In this document: in pieces, positions 42,470-52,041 of the stretch
How the letters are laid out: every line of letters starts with the position of its first letter
Position numbering within the stretch: the stretch's first letter is position 1
NCBI RefSeq assembly: GCF_014641075.1
Contig: NZ_BMHP01000003.1
Location: 248,001-312,000 of the forward strand
Reading direction: 5' to 3'
Source of the DNA: Paenibacillus nasutitermitis
GTDB taxonomy: Bacteria > Bacillota > Bacilli > Paenibacillales > Paenibacillaceae
DNA length: 64,000 nt
The notes under the pieces: model-generated
What the model saw: the letters and a program-made list of their open reading frames with translations, nothing else
The model's database searches: none
What the model was told of the DNA's origin: nothing
Translations under genes and position numbers: made by a program

Positions 42470-44761
42470 TCATGGTGAATAACACCGGACTTCATAAATA
42501 GCTGCCGAATGATCGCCGTTTGTGGCAAGTACGGTGATCCGCAACCGGTCTGAAGTAACGGGCTGCTCCGCAGTGACATGCCGCTGGCGCTGGTAATTGC
42601 CGGTTATCGTTCCGATAACAAGCCATCCGCCGTCAACATAAGCTTCCACTATGACGTCCATCGGACACTGCGGATCGCGGTAAAGCGCCGGACAGGAACG
42701 ATAATCCCGCAGCAGATGGCCCGGGAAGGTCAGCTCAACCCGGCCAATCACAACCGGCTGCTCCCATGAGAGCTCCAGCCATTGGGGCAAAGGTTCCGAT
42801 GGGTCGGAACGCCACAGGTTGGCCGACCGGTAGGGACGGGTCACACCGCTGAGCACCTGGCCCGCCCCATAACAAGCTTGCCTTGGAGTTACCCGGAAGC
42901 TTAGCATCACTCCCGTGCCGAAACGCCTCATCTGACCATTGCCCTGATCGCTTGCACTGACATGACCGGGTTCTATCGTATCGGATCTGCGCCAATGAAT
43001 ATGAGGCTGTTCCAGCAGATCAAGCCGCATGTATTTCCCCTGCAGCGCCGACACATCCAGGTCAAGCTGCCATTCCACCCATCGCTCCGCTCCTGCCTCA
43101 ACAGAAAGTGCTGCCGCTGCCAGGGCCGTTCCCGGCTCTGTCCGGTAATCCCAGATATGGTCTACCGCATACAGCCGCGCCTCAACGGATTGAACGCTAT
43201 CCGTCCCGTTCCCAAGAAACACGGATAACCGGTCGATCCTGCCGCTTCCGACAGCAATCCACTGTGCCCTTCTTTGCGTAAGCGCATCCTTGTCGGACGG
43301 CTCCTCTGCGGGGGCCGCTCCGGAGAGCTGCGCTTCGCTGCTCGCGCGGACTATGGCCGAACGGGCCATATCGCCCGGGTCTTCATTTATCGTATTCGGG
43401 AGAAAACATCCGTCCCGAAGCAGCATCTGCTGCACGTTCCGGATAGACTGCTCTGGAATAGACCCGATCGGCACACCTTCCCGGACGGCCGCCGCCGCCG
43501 CCGTGCCCGCCGCCTGCCCCATCAGCGCAGTCGTTCCCATAACGCGGGTCGTCCCCAGCGCAGCGTGTGTCACGCTGACATTGCGCCCGGCCATCATCAG
43601 GTTGTTCTTGTCTTTGGCGATCAGAATCCGCAGCGGAATACCATACGGCCCAACGTAGCTTTTTGCCGTGTAAGGGCTGTAATGCCCTTCGAATGCAGAC
43701 CGCTCGCTGAACGCAGCCAGCAGTCCTCCCGGTTCATGCAGATCAACGAACCATCCCCCGTACGCGATCTCGTCGGCAAACACCTTGCGCTCCAGAGGGT
43801 CGTGTTCGGTCATCAGATACTGACCGGCGATCCTCCTGCTCTCCCGCTTCCCGGGCACCTGCCCCATCCAATCTAGTGCATAGTTGGCCGCGTAATCCTT
43901 CAGCTCCGGGTCCCTGTTCTTGATCCAATCCCATATGCCCAAAACATGCCGGGACAATTCATGGCGCAGCCGCTCGTTATCGTAGATGGTATGCCAGGGC
44001 ACCGATAGTTCGATCCACCAATACCCGCCCCGCAGCTCGCCAGGCCACCGGCCCTGCTTGTAGAAGAAATCGGGATTGTCGTACGTAACGGCCCAGGGAG
44101 GTGCAGTGAATGGTACTGGACGCCCCATATCCTTTGCTTTGAAATGGATGGAGCTGCCCATAACCGCTTGACTGGCCTCCACCGGGGCATGCGGTTCACC
44201 GAATTCGCTGCGTCCTTCCGTACCCATACGCCACTCGCATCCTGCGAAAGCCGCCACTATCCCGTCACCGGTACAATCAATAAACGTATCCGCCCGCAGC
44301 GTCAATTCCGTCTCGGCATGCTGCACACGCCCAATTACCGACTCTACCGTTCGCTCATCCTTCATCCGGACACCCGTAAGGGCCGTATTCAGATGAAAGG
44401 TCAGGTTTGGCGTCGCCATTGCCATATCGTATTGCACCATATCCCAGATGCTGTTTATCCAACCGTTGTCATATGTCGGCTCCTCATGGTTGCGGGCGCG
44501 TTCCTCAATCAGCAGCTCAGAGATAATGCCCGTCTCCCGCGCATAAGCATGGAAGCTTGCAGCCCCCTGCGGAGGTACGCGTATCTCCGATGAACTGTTC
44601 CCGCCGAACACCGGACGGTCCTGGACGAGGCATACCTGCGCTCCATGTCGTGCCGCGGAGACGGCGGCGCATAAGCCCGCCAGTCCACCGCCGCATACAA
44701 CAATGTCGTACTGCTCTTCCCTTTCGCGAACATCCGCCCCCGTATGAATTCCGGGACTCAT
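42470..44761 (-). CDS. FAD-dependent oxidoreductase with C-terminal discoidin-like region
   Basis: Enzyme of 763 residues. The FAD dinucleotide-binding loop is at about 19-50 (YDIVVCGGGLAGLCAAVSAA), and VFGGNSSSEIRVPPQGA is typical of the PF12831 family. The second FAD contact is around LMMAGRNVSVTHAALGTTRV (about 395-415), and NYALDWMGQVPGKRESRRIA is also conserved. After about residue 480 comes a beta-rich region ending in a discoidin/F5-8C-like part (WLELSWEQPVVIGRVELTFP; LRITVLATNGDHSAAIYEVR). The start overlaps the binding-protein stop by 4 bases. No signal peptide. A truncated paralog is at 49498-50527. Substrate unknown. Confidence 0.9.
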   Translation of the reverse strand: MSPGIHTGADVREREEQYDIVVCGGGLAGLCAAVSAARHGAQVCLVQDRPVFGGNSSSEIRVPPQGAASFHAYARETGIISELLIEERARNHEEPTYDNGWINSIWDMVQYDMAMATPNLTFHLNTALTGVRMKDERTVESVIGRVQHAETELTLRADTFIDCTGDGIVAAFAGCEWRMGTEGRSEFGEPHAPVEASQAVMGSSIHFKAKDMGRPVPFTAPPWAVTYDNPDFFYKQGRWPGELRGGYWWIELSVPWHTIYDNERLRHELSRHVLGIWDWIKNRDPELKDYAANYALDWMGQVPGKRESRRIAGQYLMTEHDPLERKVFADEIAYGGWFVDLHEPGGLLAAFSERSAFEGHYSPYTAKSYVGPYGIPLRILIAKDKNNLMMAGRNVSVTHAALGTTRVMGTTALMGQAAGTAAAAAVREGVPIGSIPEQSIRNVQQMLLRDGCFLPNTINEDPGDMARSAIVRASSEAQLSGAAPAEEPSDKDALTQRRAQWIAVGSGRIDRLSVFLGNGTDSVQSVEARLYAVDHIWDYRTEPGTALAAAALSVEAGAERWVEWQLDLDVSALQGKYMRLDLLEQPHIHWRRSDTIEPGHVSASDQGNGQMRRFGTGVMLSFRVTPRQACYGAGQVLSGVTRPYRSANLWRSDPSEPLPQWLELSWEQPVVIGRVELTFPGHLLRDYRSCPALYRDPQCPMDVIVEAYVDGGWLVIGTITGNYQRQRHVTAEQPVTSDRLRITVLATNGDHSAAIYEVRCYSP

Positions 44762-46326
44762 ATGATATATCCTAACGCTTTGAGCTCCGCTTCCGCTTTC
44801 TGCGTGCGTTCCGGCAGGTAGAAGGTCGAGTTAAGCTTCTCGACATATTGATCGAATTCGGCCAGCGGCCGCCGGCTGTACATAAATTTAATCAGTTCCT
44901 CATACTCGTAACGTTCATCCGCGATTACCTGGTCGGGCAGTGAAACGAATGAGCTGTACACCTTAATGCGGGGCAGATTCAGCGCAAAATCAATTTCCTT
45001 CTCCTGATCGGCGAATTTCACTTTCAAATATTCCATCTCATTGCGGCCGGTCAGCTGCACCTGCCAGGCATAGCCCATCTCCGAAATCGCCGGCAGCACC
45101 TTGACTTTGCCGTCTGCCATTTCGTAATGTTTTCCTTCAATGCCATAGTTGACGAGCATCTGGCCTTTGTCCGGATCGGTAATGTAGTTGAGATATTCAA
45201 GTACTTTATCCAGCTTCTCCGGTTCCTTCTCCAACGCCTTGGACAATACGATCATCGAAGGATTGCTGCCGACATCCCAAATGCTGTAGTATTTGCCACC
45301 CGGACCTGTCAATGCGTCAAGCTGCACCCACTCCGCATTCGGATTGATATCCGTATAGGTTTTGACGGCTGCCGCTGTCGAGATCCCCGACCAGTTAATG
45401 GGGATGACGCCCGCTTGCCCTTTGAACGCTTTGTCGAGGGGGTTCTGGTTCGTCACAATTTCCGGATCGACCGCTCCTGCTTTCACCAGATCGGCGATGA
45501 AGGCGAGCGCATCCTTCGTAACGGGGGCCGTTGTGGAATAAACGACTTTATTGTCCTGTATCATCCAGTGACCGGGAGGGGCTACGCCGAATGCCGAGAA
45601 GATGCCATAGAATGCCGGAATATCCGCCCCAGTCAACCCATAGGTGTCCTTCTTCTTATTCCCGTCGGGATCGTCGTTGGTGAAAGCGATAAGTACCTTC
45701 TTGAAATCCTCAATTGTCTTCGGCGGTTCCAGCTTGAGATTCTTCAACCAGTCCGCGCGGATCCAGTAGGATTCCATCGGGATGCTGGGCCGTTTGGCCA
45801 AGGCCACCAGCTTTCCGCCGAATTTACCTTTATTCAGATCGGTTTCCGTATAAGCCGCTTTAATATTCGGCAGCTTGTCGAGATATTTTTCCAGATCAAG
45901 CAGCAGGTCCTGCTCCACGAAGGTTTTCAGCGTATCCTTCGTCACTCCGAACACGTCCGGAGGCGTACCCCCGGCAATCTTGGCGGTGAGCACCTGATTG
46001 TATTCCGTCGTACTGATGTTAAAGTCCATGTCCATGTTCAGATCTTTGTTCAGCTGCTGCAGAATCGGGTCTTCCTCCTGGGGAGGATTACCGCCGCTGC
46101 CCGGAATCAGCACGCTGAATTTGACCGGGTCCTTCGGTTTATCCTTGTCCTGATTCCCCTGTCTTTCCTGATTCCCCTTATCGTCCTGATTGTCCGCATT
46201 TGATGTTGGCGACTTCGTTGCTGCCGGATTGATGTTTTCTCCCCCGTTTTTTGTCCCCGAACAACCCGAGAGCACTGTAACCATGCACATAAGCAGAACC
46301 GTTGCTGCCATCGTCCATTTCTTCAT
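44758..46326 (-). CDS. LplA-type extracellular solute-binding lipoprotein
   Basis: Binding protein of 522 residues with a lipoprotein signal peptide (TMAATVLLMCMVTVLSGCSG; lipobox LSGC). A low-complexity Asn/Asp/Gln/Lys linker rich in QDDKGNQERQGNQDKDK follows, keeping the domain away from the membrane. The mature part has DVFGVTKDTLKTFVEQDLLL, typical of the large oligosaccharide-binding class. It lies 33 bases after the LplC-type permease and overlaps the FAD oxidoreductase start. It should supply the compound that the downstream enzymes degrade. Confidence 0.92.
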   Translation of the reverse strand: MKKWTMAATVLLMCMVTVLSGCSGTKNGGENINPAATKSPTSNADNQDDKGNQERQGNQDKDKPKDPVKFSVLIPGSGGNPPQEEDPILQQLNKDLNMDMDFNISTTEYNQVLTAKIAGGTPPDVFGVTKDTLKTFVEQDLLLDLEKYLDKLPNIKAAYTETDLNKGKFGGKLVALAKRPSIPMESYWIRADWLKNLKLEPPKTIEDFKKVLIAFTNDDPDGNKKKDTYGLTGADIPAFYGIFSAFGVAPPGHWMIQDNKVVYSTTAPVTKDALAFIADLVKAGAVDPEIVTNQNPLDKAFKGQAGVIPINWSGISTAAAVKTYTDINPNAEWVQLDALTGPGGKYYSIWDVGSNPSMIVLSKALEKEPEKLDKVLEYLNYITDPDKGQMLVNYGIEGKHYEMADGKVKVLPAISEMGYAWQVQLTGRNEMEYLKVKFADQEKEIDFALNLPRIKVYSSFVSLPDQVIADERYEYEELIKFMYSRRPLAEFDQYVEKLNSTFYLPERTQKAEAELKALGYII

Positions 46327-46359
46327 AAGAATGACCGCCTCTCTTCTTCTGGTTATATG

Positions 46360-47229
46360 TCAACCCTTGACCGATCCAAGCAGTACGCCTTTGGTAAAGT
46401 ACTGCTGGATAAAAGGATAAACAATGATGATCGGCAATGCTGTCAGAACAACTGCAGCCATCTGCAGGGATACGGTCGGCAGCGTCTCTTCCACATTAAT
46501 TTCACCGGTATTCTGCGTGGACTTTAATATCGTCTGCAGAATCACTTGCAGCGGATGAAGCTTACGGTCGCTAATGTAGATGATCGCAGCAAAAAATTCA
46601 TTCCAATGCCCGACCGCATAGAACAGTCCGACTGTCGCCATGATCGGCATGGACAAGGGCAGCACAATCCGCAGCATGATGCTTGTTTCTCCCGCGCCGT
46701 CAATGCGGGCTGCTTCGTCAAGACTTTCCGGCAAGTTCTCATAAAACGCTTTCATGACAAGAAGATTAAATGATCCGATTGCGCTGGGGATAATCATTGC
46801 CCATACCGAATCCAGCAACCCTGTCGCCTTGACGATCAGGTAAGTCGGGATCATGCCGCCGCCGAACAGCGTTGTGAACACGATCAGCAGCAGGAAAAAA
46901 TTCCGTCCGGGCAAATATTTCTTGGTCAGCGGGTAAGCCATCATCGATGTCAGCAGCAGATTGATGAACGTCCCGACAACGGTGATGAAGATGGTAACGG
47001 AATAAGCGTGCGGGATCATCCGATCACTTAGAAAAGCTTTGTACGCCGCAAATGTGATGTTTCTCGGGATAACCAGAAAACCGCCGTACTTCATCACTTC
47101 ACTGTAAGGGGTAAGCGATACGCTGACGACATATAAGAGCGGGAAAACAACGACGACGCACAGCCCGATAAGAAACGCATAAACGAAGAACATATACGCT
47201 CTGTCTTTAAGGGCAACTGTCCCTACCAT
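46360..47229 (-). CDS. LplC/YtcP-type carbohydrate ABC permease
   Basis: Permease of about 289 residues. I start it at the ATG at 47229 behind GGGAGGG, giving MVGTVALKDRAYMFFVYAFL; a longer frame to 47361 would overlap the preceding gene by 139 bases. Six helices, the EAA loop PESLDEAARIDGAGETSIML and the C-terminus QQYFTKGVLLGSVKG fit the YtcP group. It overlaps the LplB-type gene by 7 bases, so the two are coupled. Confidence 0.92.
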   Translation of the reverse strand: MVGTVALKDRAYMFFVYAFLIGLCVVVVFPLLYVVSVSLTPYSEVMKYGGFLVIPRNITFAAYKAFLSDRMIPHAYSVTIFITVVGTFINLLLTSMMAYPLTKKYLPGRNFFLLLIVFTTLFGGGMIPTYLIVKATGLLDSVWAMIIPSAIGSFNLLVMKAFYENLPESLDEAARIDGAGETSIMLRIVLPLSMPIMATVGLFYAVGHWNEFFAAIIYISDRKLHPLQVILQTILKSTQNTGEINVEETLPTVSLQMAAVVLTALPIIIVYPFIQQYFTKGVLLGSVKG

Positions 47230-48191
47230 ATGGAACCCTCCCAGCGTCTTGCCAGCTTGTTGGCGCCAACGACCAGGACGATGCCGATTAAGGTTTTGAA
47301 CAACCCGACAGCCGTTGCCAGACTGAAGTTCATCTGTTCGAGACCAACACGGAACACCCAAGTATCGATAATATCAGCTACAGGATAGACATGTACGTTG
47401 TAGAAAATATAAATCTGTTCAAACCCTGCATCCAGGACGTGTCCAAGCCGGAGAACAAGCAGCAGCAGAATGACATTGCGGATGCCGGGAAGGGTAATAT
47501 GCCAAATCATCCGCAGCCGCCCCGCCCCGTCGGAACGCGCCGCTTCGTACAGCGTCGGATCGATCCCAGTGATGGCCGCCAAATAAATGATCGCGCTCCA
47601 ACCTACGTTCTGCCAGATTCCGGACGACACGAGAAGGCTGCGGAACCAGTCCGTCGAGGTCAGGAATGGAATCGCTTCTCCTGTGAACGACTTAATCCAC
47701 TGGTTGATCAATCCATCGGTCTGGGACAGCAGCGCGATCAACAATCCGTAAATAATGACTGTCGATAAGAAATGCGGCAAGTAGCTAATCGTTTGAACGA
47801 CACGTTTGAACGCCTTATTCCGCACTTCATTGAGCATAATGGCGAGAATGATGCCTGGCGGCATACCCCAGACCAGTTTATACAAACTGATAAGCAGTGT
47901 ATTTCGCATGATTGGGAGAAAATACGGCGAATCGTAGAACGCTTTGAAATATTTGTACCAAGGGTCCGCCCACGGGCTGCCAGTTATTCCTTTGAGGAAA
48001 TTGTAATCTTTGAAGGCGATAATGACGCCATACATCGGTCCGTATACATAGATCCCGTAATAGACCAGTCCCGGTATGAGCATCAGGTAGAGCGCACGGT
48101 ATTTCCATACCTTTTTCCACAGCTTGTTTCTTGGGCGCGATCCGGGGCCGGATAACGTCCCGATGACTGAAGATGATTGCATCTTGACCAT
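47223..48191 (-). CDS. LplB-type carbohydrate ABC permease
   Basis: Permease of about 322 residues, first gene of the seven-gene operon. I choose the ATG at 48191 behind GTGGGGGGAAAGC (MVKMQSSSVIGTLSG). The signature segments are LYLMLIPGLVYYGIYVYGPM, GVIIAFKDYNFLKGITGSPW and the EAA loop PTLYEAARSDGAGRLRMIWH. No ATPase gene accompanies this importer, as is usual for Lpl-type systems that share MsmX. No regulator gene lies next to the operon. Confidence 0.92.
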   Translation of the reverse strand: MVKMQSSSVIGTLSGPGSRPRNKLWKKVWKYRALYLMLIPGLVYYGIYVYGPMYGVIIAFKDYNFLKGITGSPWADPWYKYFKAFYDSPYFLPIMRNTLLISLYKLVWGMPPGIILAIMLNEVRNKAFKRVVQTISYLPHFLSTVIIYGLLIALLSQTDGLINQWIKSFTGEAIPFLTSTDWFRSLLVSSGIWQNVGWSAIIYLAAITGIDPTLYEAARSDGAGRLRMIWHITLPGIRNVILLLLVLRLGHVLDAGFEQIYIFYNVHVYPVADIIDTWVFRVGLEQMNFSLATAVGLFKTLIGIVLVVGANKLARRWEGSIW

Positions 48192-48229
48192 GCTTTCCCC
48201 CCACTTGAATTCATCTGCTGACAAGATTA

Positions 48230-48235
48230 ATTATA
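48230..48235 (-). promoter_or_regulatory. -10 box candidate for the seven-gene operon
   Basis: A perfect TATAAT on the minus strand, 39 bases ahead of the LplB start. No good -35 box is present 17 bases upstream, which suggests dependence on an activator. Confidence 0.4.
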
Positions 48236-48299
48236 GCGGGAAGACAATGCCGGAAAATATACAGCTCCGCCATGAAATTGTCAGTTTTTTCAATGTTTT

Positions 48300-48560
48300 A
48301 TGCCGATAGGGGGAAGCCGCCCATGGCAGAGCGGCCTCGTACATCGTCATGTACCTATCCAGATAATAGCTTTCTCCCCATGCGAGCCGACCGCCCAGCG
48401 CGATTCCGAGATTCTCGGCCGAAATTTAACGCCTGATCCAAGGCAAGATGGCGGTCGATGCTCGTATCCTGTGCGTGAACCGACTAAGACAGCGGCACCG
48501 TTCCCTCGGCGACCGCAAGTGCAACCACAAGCTTGATAAGATGATTCCCGCTCATAGCAT
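48300..48560 (-). pseudogene. Decayed gene of unrecognised family
   Basis: The minus strand gives protein-like pieces in different frames: NHLIKLVVALAVAEGTVPLS, a TAG, SVHAQDTSIDRHLALDQALN, then LGIALGGRLAWGESYYLDRY and MTMYEAALPWAASPYR. Together they look like one lost C-terminal region with a stop and frameshifts. I cannot name the family. Confidence 0.35.
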
Positions 48561-48882
48561 TCTCATCCCTCCCAGTTGTGGCACCCTACTCGATGCGACA
48601 GTATTTTCGAGCGGTTGTTGGTCACCATTATATCCAACGATCAAAAAATCCTATATGGACAATATTTAAACAATAGACGAATTTTGATGGGCTGAAGCTG
48701 CTGCACGCGAATAAGCCCCGTTCGTGCCGCGATTGCGAACATGGACGAGGCTCAAACGATGGTGCTACTGTAAGGAGGTAAGTGTGGCTTTTGAATTCAC
48801 TCTCTAACCAACAACACACAGCACTCCACATGAGTGGGCTGCGTAATTCAAGCAACTGTGAACAGGCGCAACTTTATCGATG
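48561..48882. other. Non-coding stretch with no supported feature
   Basis: No open frame, promoter or strong hairpin that I can support lies between the decayed gene and the transposase fragment. Part of it (48700-48882) may be further decayed transposase sequence, since WRNFIGVPNID can be read at its left end in a shifted frame. Confidence 0.4.
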
Positions 48883-49152
48883 TTAGGAACACCAATAAAG
48901 TTGCGCCAACCTGGTTTTTGGCTCTTTTAATTGCCTCTCCAGCTCCTGAAATGGGGAAATTTCCGGTCGTGTAAAGTACAGATAATGCATCCGGAAGCAT
49001 ACTCTTGGATCCACCGGCGGGCGTCCGCCGTCTCTGTATAGCGGGGCAATCTTTTCGAGTACAGGAGTCACTTGGTTGGTATAGCTTTCTCCAGCCTGTA
49101 ACTCAGAAATAGCTATCACAGGAGCCATTGTATCTGCTATACCTAGCTGCAT
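48883..49152 (-). pseudogene. DDE transposase N-terminal fragment (IS1182/IS5-like)
   Basis: Frame of 89 residues with GDxGRPP-like RDGGRPPVDPRVCFRMHYLY and FQELERQLKEP, the DUF772 N-terminal region of IS5/IS1182-type transposases. Just after this a frameshift occurs; the neighbouring frame continues with KPGWRNFIGVPNIDK. The catalytic core is absent. Possibly from the same family as the fragment at 29276-29520, which carries a different part of such a protein. Confidence 0.55.
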
Positions 49153-49233
49153 CCCTGGCGCTTGTGTTTGTTGAAGTCAGCTAAAGCCTTGATTTATAAC
49201 AATGTCATTAACTTAAGTATTCAGTCAAATATA

Positions 49234-49311
49234 ATTGCCCCTTATCTATATTTCTAAGGGGGCAGTTGCTGCTTAACAATATATCCTTGTAAGTCTTGTA
49301 GGTATATTGTT
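49234..49311. repeat. Two adjacent hairpins
   Basis: GCCCCTTA/TAAGGGGGC (49237-49263) is followed by AACAATATATCC/GGTATATTGTT (49275-49311). They lie in a gene-free stretch (49153-49497) between a transposase fragment and the truncated FAD oxidoreductase. They may be a terminator plus an element end; nothing else is seen in this stretch. Confidence 0.45.
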
Positions 49312-49497
49312 GTCTCCTTTGCGGCTCATTCAGCCAATCATAGCATAGGCCTCTAGCTGTTGTTGGTAGTCATGGGAGGCATGCTGGCTCCCGCAATTCG
49401 AGTGATGTAAAACCTGCGTATCTAGCTGCTGGCGGCTGTGCACCTGCTTCAGATCATGCAGCTCTGTATATTGGGAAAATGAGTTTATGAAATTGAC

Positions 49498-50527
49498 TTA
49501 CATACAACGAATTTGAACAACTCGTGCATGATCAAGACCATTCGTCTCAATAACATCCAGACGAAGCTTAGATATTTGCTCCAATTGAACTTTAAACACC
49601 AATTGACGGGAATAATTATCTTGAACATTCGCTACTGAGGTCCAATTCGGCTGTTCGTCTCTCTTTACCGACAGGATAAATGACTTCAATACTTCCGGCT
49701 GCGGACCCCAAATGACCTTCCTATGCGACCGATCTTCATGTGTCAGCATCAAAGGGCGATGCAACCCTGAATCAAGGATTAATGTGATACGTTGCAGGGT
49801 GATTGGCTGCTTCCAACTCAATTCTAACCAAGGTGAGCTATCCCCCGGCTCAGACATCCACCGATGCATACCCGGTTCAGTAAGCTCAGGGCGAACACCT
49901 CCCTTGCCATGTATTGTGCGAGTATGTTGGTCGACAGTTAATAGGGCTTGACCCATATTCTGCTCTGAGGAAGCCGTTATGCTGGCTTCCTCAGCCAGAT
50001 TATAATCCTCAAGTAACCTACCCGGTAAGTATGCCCCTTGCCTCAATAGCTGTTGTTGTGCTTTTCTAACGATAGCTGGATCTCTCCAAGCTTGCTGTAA
50101 AGACATGTTACTTGAAATAGTCGTTGCCGCGAATTTACCTAGACCTTCTCCCATCAAGGAACAGGTCGCCATTACCCTGGTACTGGAGAATGCTATATGT
50201 GTTGCCGATATATTCCGACCAGCGAACATCAAATTATCGATATTAACACTTATTAAAGATCGCAAGGGAATACCATAAATATAGGGCGAGTAAGGTTGAA
50301 TACAAGGGTCGGAATCTTTTTCGTAAATCCCAAGAGGCGGATGAGTGTCCATCGGCCACCCGCCATAAGCGATTACATCATCGAAATCAACAGATTGCTC
50401 TAGATCGTTCTGAGTCAGCACATGCTGACCAATAAATCGCCGTGATTCTCGTTTACCAGGAAAGAAGCCAAACCAATCCAACGCCCAATTCGCCGACTCC
50501 GGATGATTCCGTCGCCAACTTTTACCC
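49498..50527 (-). pseudogene. FAD-dependent oxidoreductase, C-terminal half only
   Basis: From about 50527 the frame reads NHPESANWALDWFGFFPGKR and continues with DVIAYGGWPMDTHPPLGIYE, LMFAGRNISATHIAFSSTRV and a C-terminal discoidin-like part (WLELSWKQPITLQRITLIL). It ends with LDVIETNGLDHARVVQIRCM. It aligns by eye with the intact protein at 42470-44761 (NYALDWMGQVPGKRESRRIA; LMMAGRNVSVTHAALGTTRV) but is clearly a diverged paralog. The N-terminal FAD-binding half is replaced by an acetyltransferase remnant, so it cannot be active. Confidence 0.85.
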
Positions 50528-50716
50528 CCGGCATAATCGTGACATGTTGTCCCAGCCATACATCATTACCAATCAAAATATCGCCTTTGAAAGGCAATTG
50601 TTCTTTCGCTCAACGTTTGGCCTGCTTGGTAAATTTTTAATGTAACAAACTGTTCTAATATTTTCATTTGGATAAAGCTTATTTTTATCCGGAGCTAGAA
50701 CCCTAAGCGGGAACAT
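50527..50716 (-). pseudogene. Xenobiotic (Vat/CatB-type) acetyltransferase remnant
   Basis: From the ATG at 50716 the frame reads LYPNENIRTVCYIKNLPSRP, the N-terminus of hexapeptide acetyltransferases of the streptogramin/chloramphenicol type. After a deletion the other frame gives LPFKGDILIGNDVWLGQHVT and IMPGVKVGDG, the left-handed helix repeat near the active site, before joining the FAD oxidoreductase remnant. About 100 residues between the two pieces, including the catalytic His region, are missing. Confidence 0.65.
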
Positions 50717-50796
50717 ATCAACCTGCTGCACCCCAACAATTGCAGCCTCAGGTGTCGACTGCATGCTCCGCCTGCAACCCCCGCACTTGCTTGTTC

Positions 50797-52035
50797 CTAC
50801 AGCCCAACCTTCTTCTCAAAACTCTTCTCAAACGCCTTCAAATCATACCCCTTAAAAGCTAACTCAAGTAACTGCGGCAACAGCGCAGGCGTACACGCAA
50901 AACAAGGAACACCCATAGCAGAAATTCGCTGTGCCATCTGAGTATCGTAGTAGGGCTTGCCCCCATCAGCGATCGCGAGCAAACTGATAACCGTCACGCC
51001 CGAGGACTTCATGTCCTCGATCCGCTGCAGCAATCCCGCACGGTTGCCCCCTTCCTCCAGATCGGAGATGAGGAAGAATAACGTCTTGGAAGGATTCTCG
51101 ATAAATTGCTGGCAATACGCCACGGATTTATTGATATCCGTACCTCCGCCAAGCTGTATGCCGAACAACAGATCCACCGGATCATCACTCTTCTCCGTCA
51201 GATCGATGATCTCCGTATCGAATGCCACGATTCGCGTCTTAATCGCGTTCATGCTTGCTAGGATGCAGGACATGATGGACGAGTATATAACAGATTCACC
51301 CATTGAACCACTCTGATCAATGTCCACAATGACCGTCCAATTGTTCGTGCGGTTGGCGCGGTCAAAGAAGTAAAACCGCTCGGGGATGATCGTCTTCAGC
51401 TCAGGATTATAATTCTTCAGATTGCGGTTAATCGTATATTTATAATCGATCGCTGCGGCAGATGGAATCGGTGAATGCTGCTTCTTGTTCAAGGCTGCCG
51501 TTACAGCCCTGCGAATGTCTTCTGCAAGCAGCTTGTTGATTTCATCGACAATCTTCCCAATAAATTGTCTGACACTCTCCTTGGATCGCTTCGGAATATG
51601 ATCCTTCAACATCATAATCGTGGAGGCCAGATTGATATCCGGCTCCAACTGCTGCAAGATCTCCGGTTCAAATATTAACTGCTTCAAGCCTTTGTTCTCA
51701 ATGGCGTCCTTCTGAATGATCGTGACAATTTCTTGATCGAACAGCGATCGCACATCACCCAGCCATTTTGTAATCTGAGGTGATGAGGGGCCCTTGCCAC
51801 CGCCTTGCCCTAAGCCGCCTCCACCCGTATTGTCATATAACGCAGCCAAAGCCTGGTCCATCAGATCCTGTTCAGCCGTCAGCTGACATGGCTGTTGGGA
51901 TAGCTGCTCCAGCATGGCGCTGCTGTCTGCTCCCAGGATCAAACGCCATCGTGCGATACGCTTCGCTTGCTCCATATTCATCATGCCCCTTAACCATATT
52001 TCATCTTTGCCTTCCACGGACAGCTTGTTCACCAT
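50797..52035 (-). CDS. VWA-domain protein of the SWIM-HEAT-MoxR-DUF5682-VWA operon (YehP-like)
   Basis: Protein of 412 residues. An N-terminal helical region with a Gly-rich linker at about 70-82 precedes a C-terminal von Willebrand A domain at about 232-400. The MIDAS metal site is complete: D240-x-S-G-S in IVDIDQSGSMGES, Thr in QLGGGTDINKSVA, and Asp in FFLISDLEEGG. MIDAS domains bind partner proteins through a metal ion, and MoxR-type AAA+ ATPases typically act with a VWA partner. The start lies 6 bases after the DUF5682 stop; an internal ATG at 51984 behind AAGGGGC is an alternative. Last gene of the operon. Confidence 0.9.
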   Translation of the reverse strand: MVNKLSVEGKDEIWLRGMMNMEQAKRIARWRLILGADSSAMLEQLSQQPCQLTAEQDLMDQALAALYDNTGGGGLGQGGGKGPSSPQITKWLGDVRSLFDQEIVTIIQKDAIENKGLKQLIFEPEILQQLEPDINLASTIMMLKDHIPKRSKESVRQFIGKIVDEINKLLAEDIRRAVTAALNKKQHSPIPSAAAIDYKYTINRNLKNYNPELKTIIPERFYFFDRANRTNNWTVIVDIDQSGSMGESVIYSSIMSCILASMNAIKTRIVAFDTEIIDLTEKSDDPVDLLFGIQLGGGTDINKSVAYCQQFIENPSKTLFFLISDLEEGGNRAGLLQRIEDMKSSGVTVISLLAIADGGKPYYDTQMAQRISAMGVPCFACTPALLPQLLELAFKGYDLKAFEKSFEKKVGL

Positions 52036-52041
52036 ACTTCT

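Noticed and set aside
45127..46203. Plus-strand open frame of 358 codons
   Set aside because: Antisense to the LplA-type binding protein; rich in Arg, His and Ile from reverse-complemented codons, with no recognisable motif.
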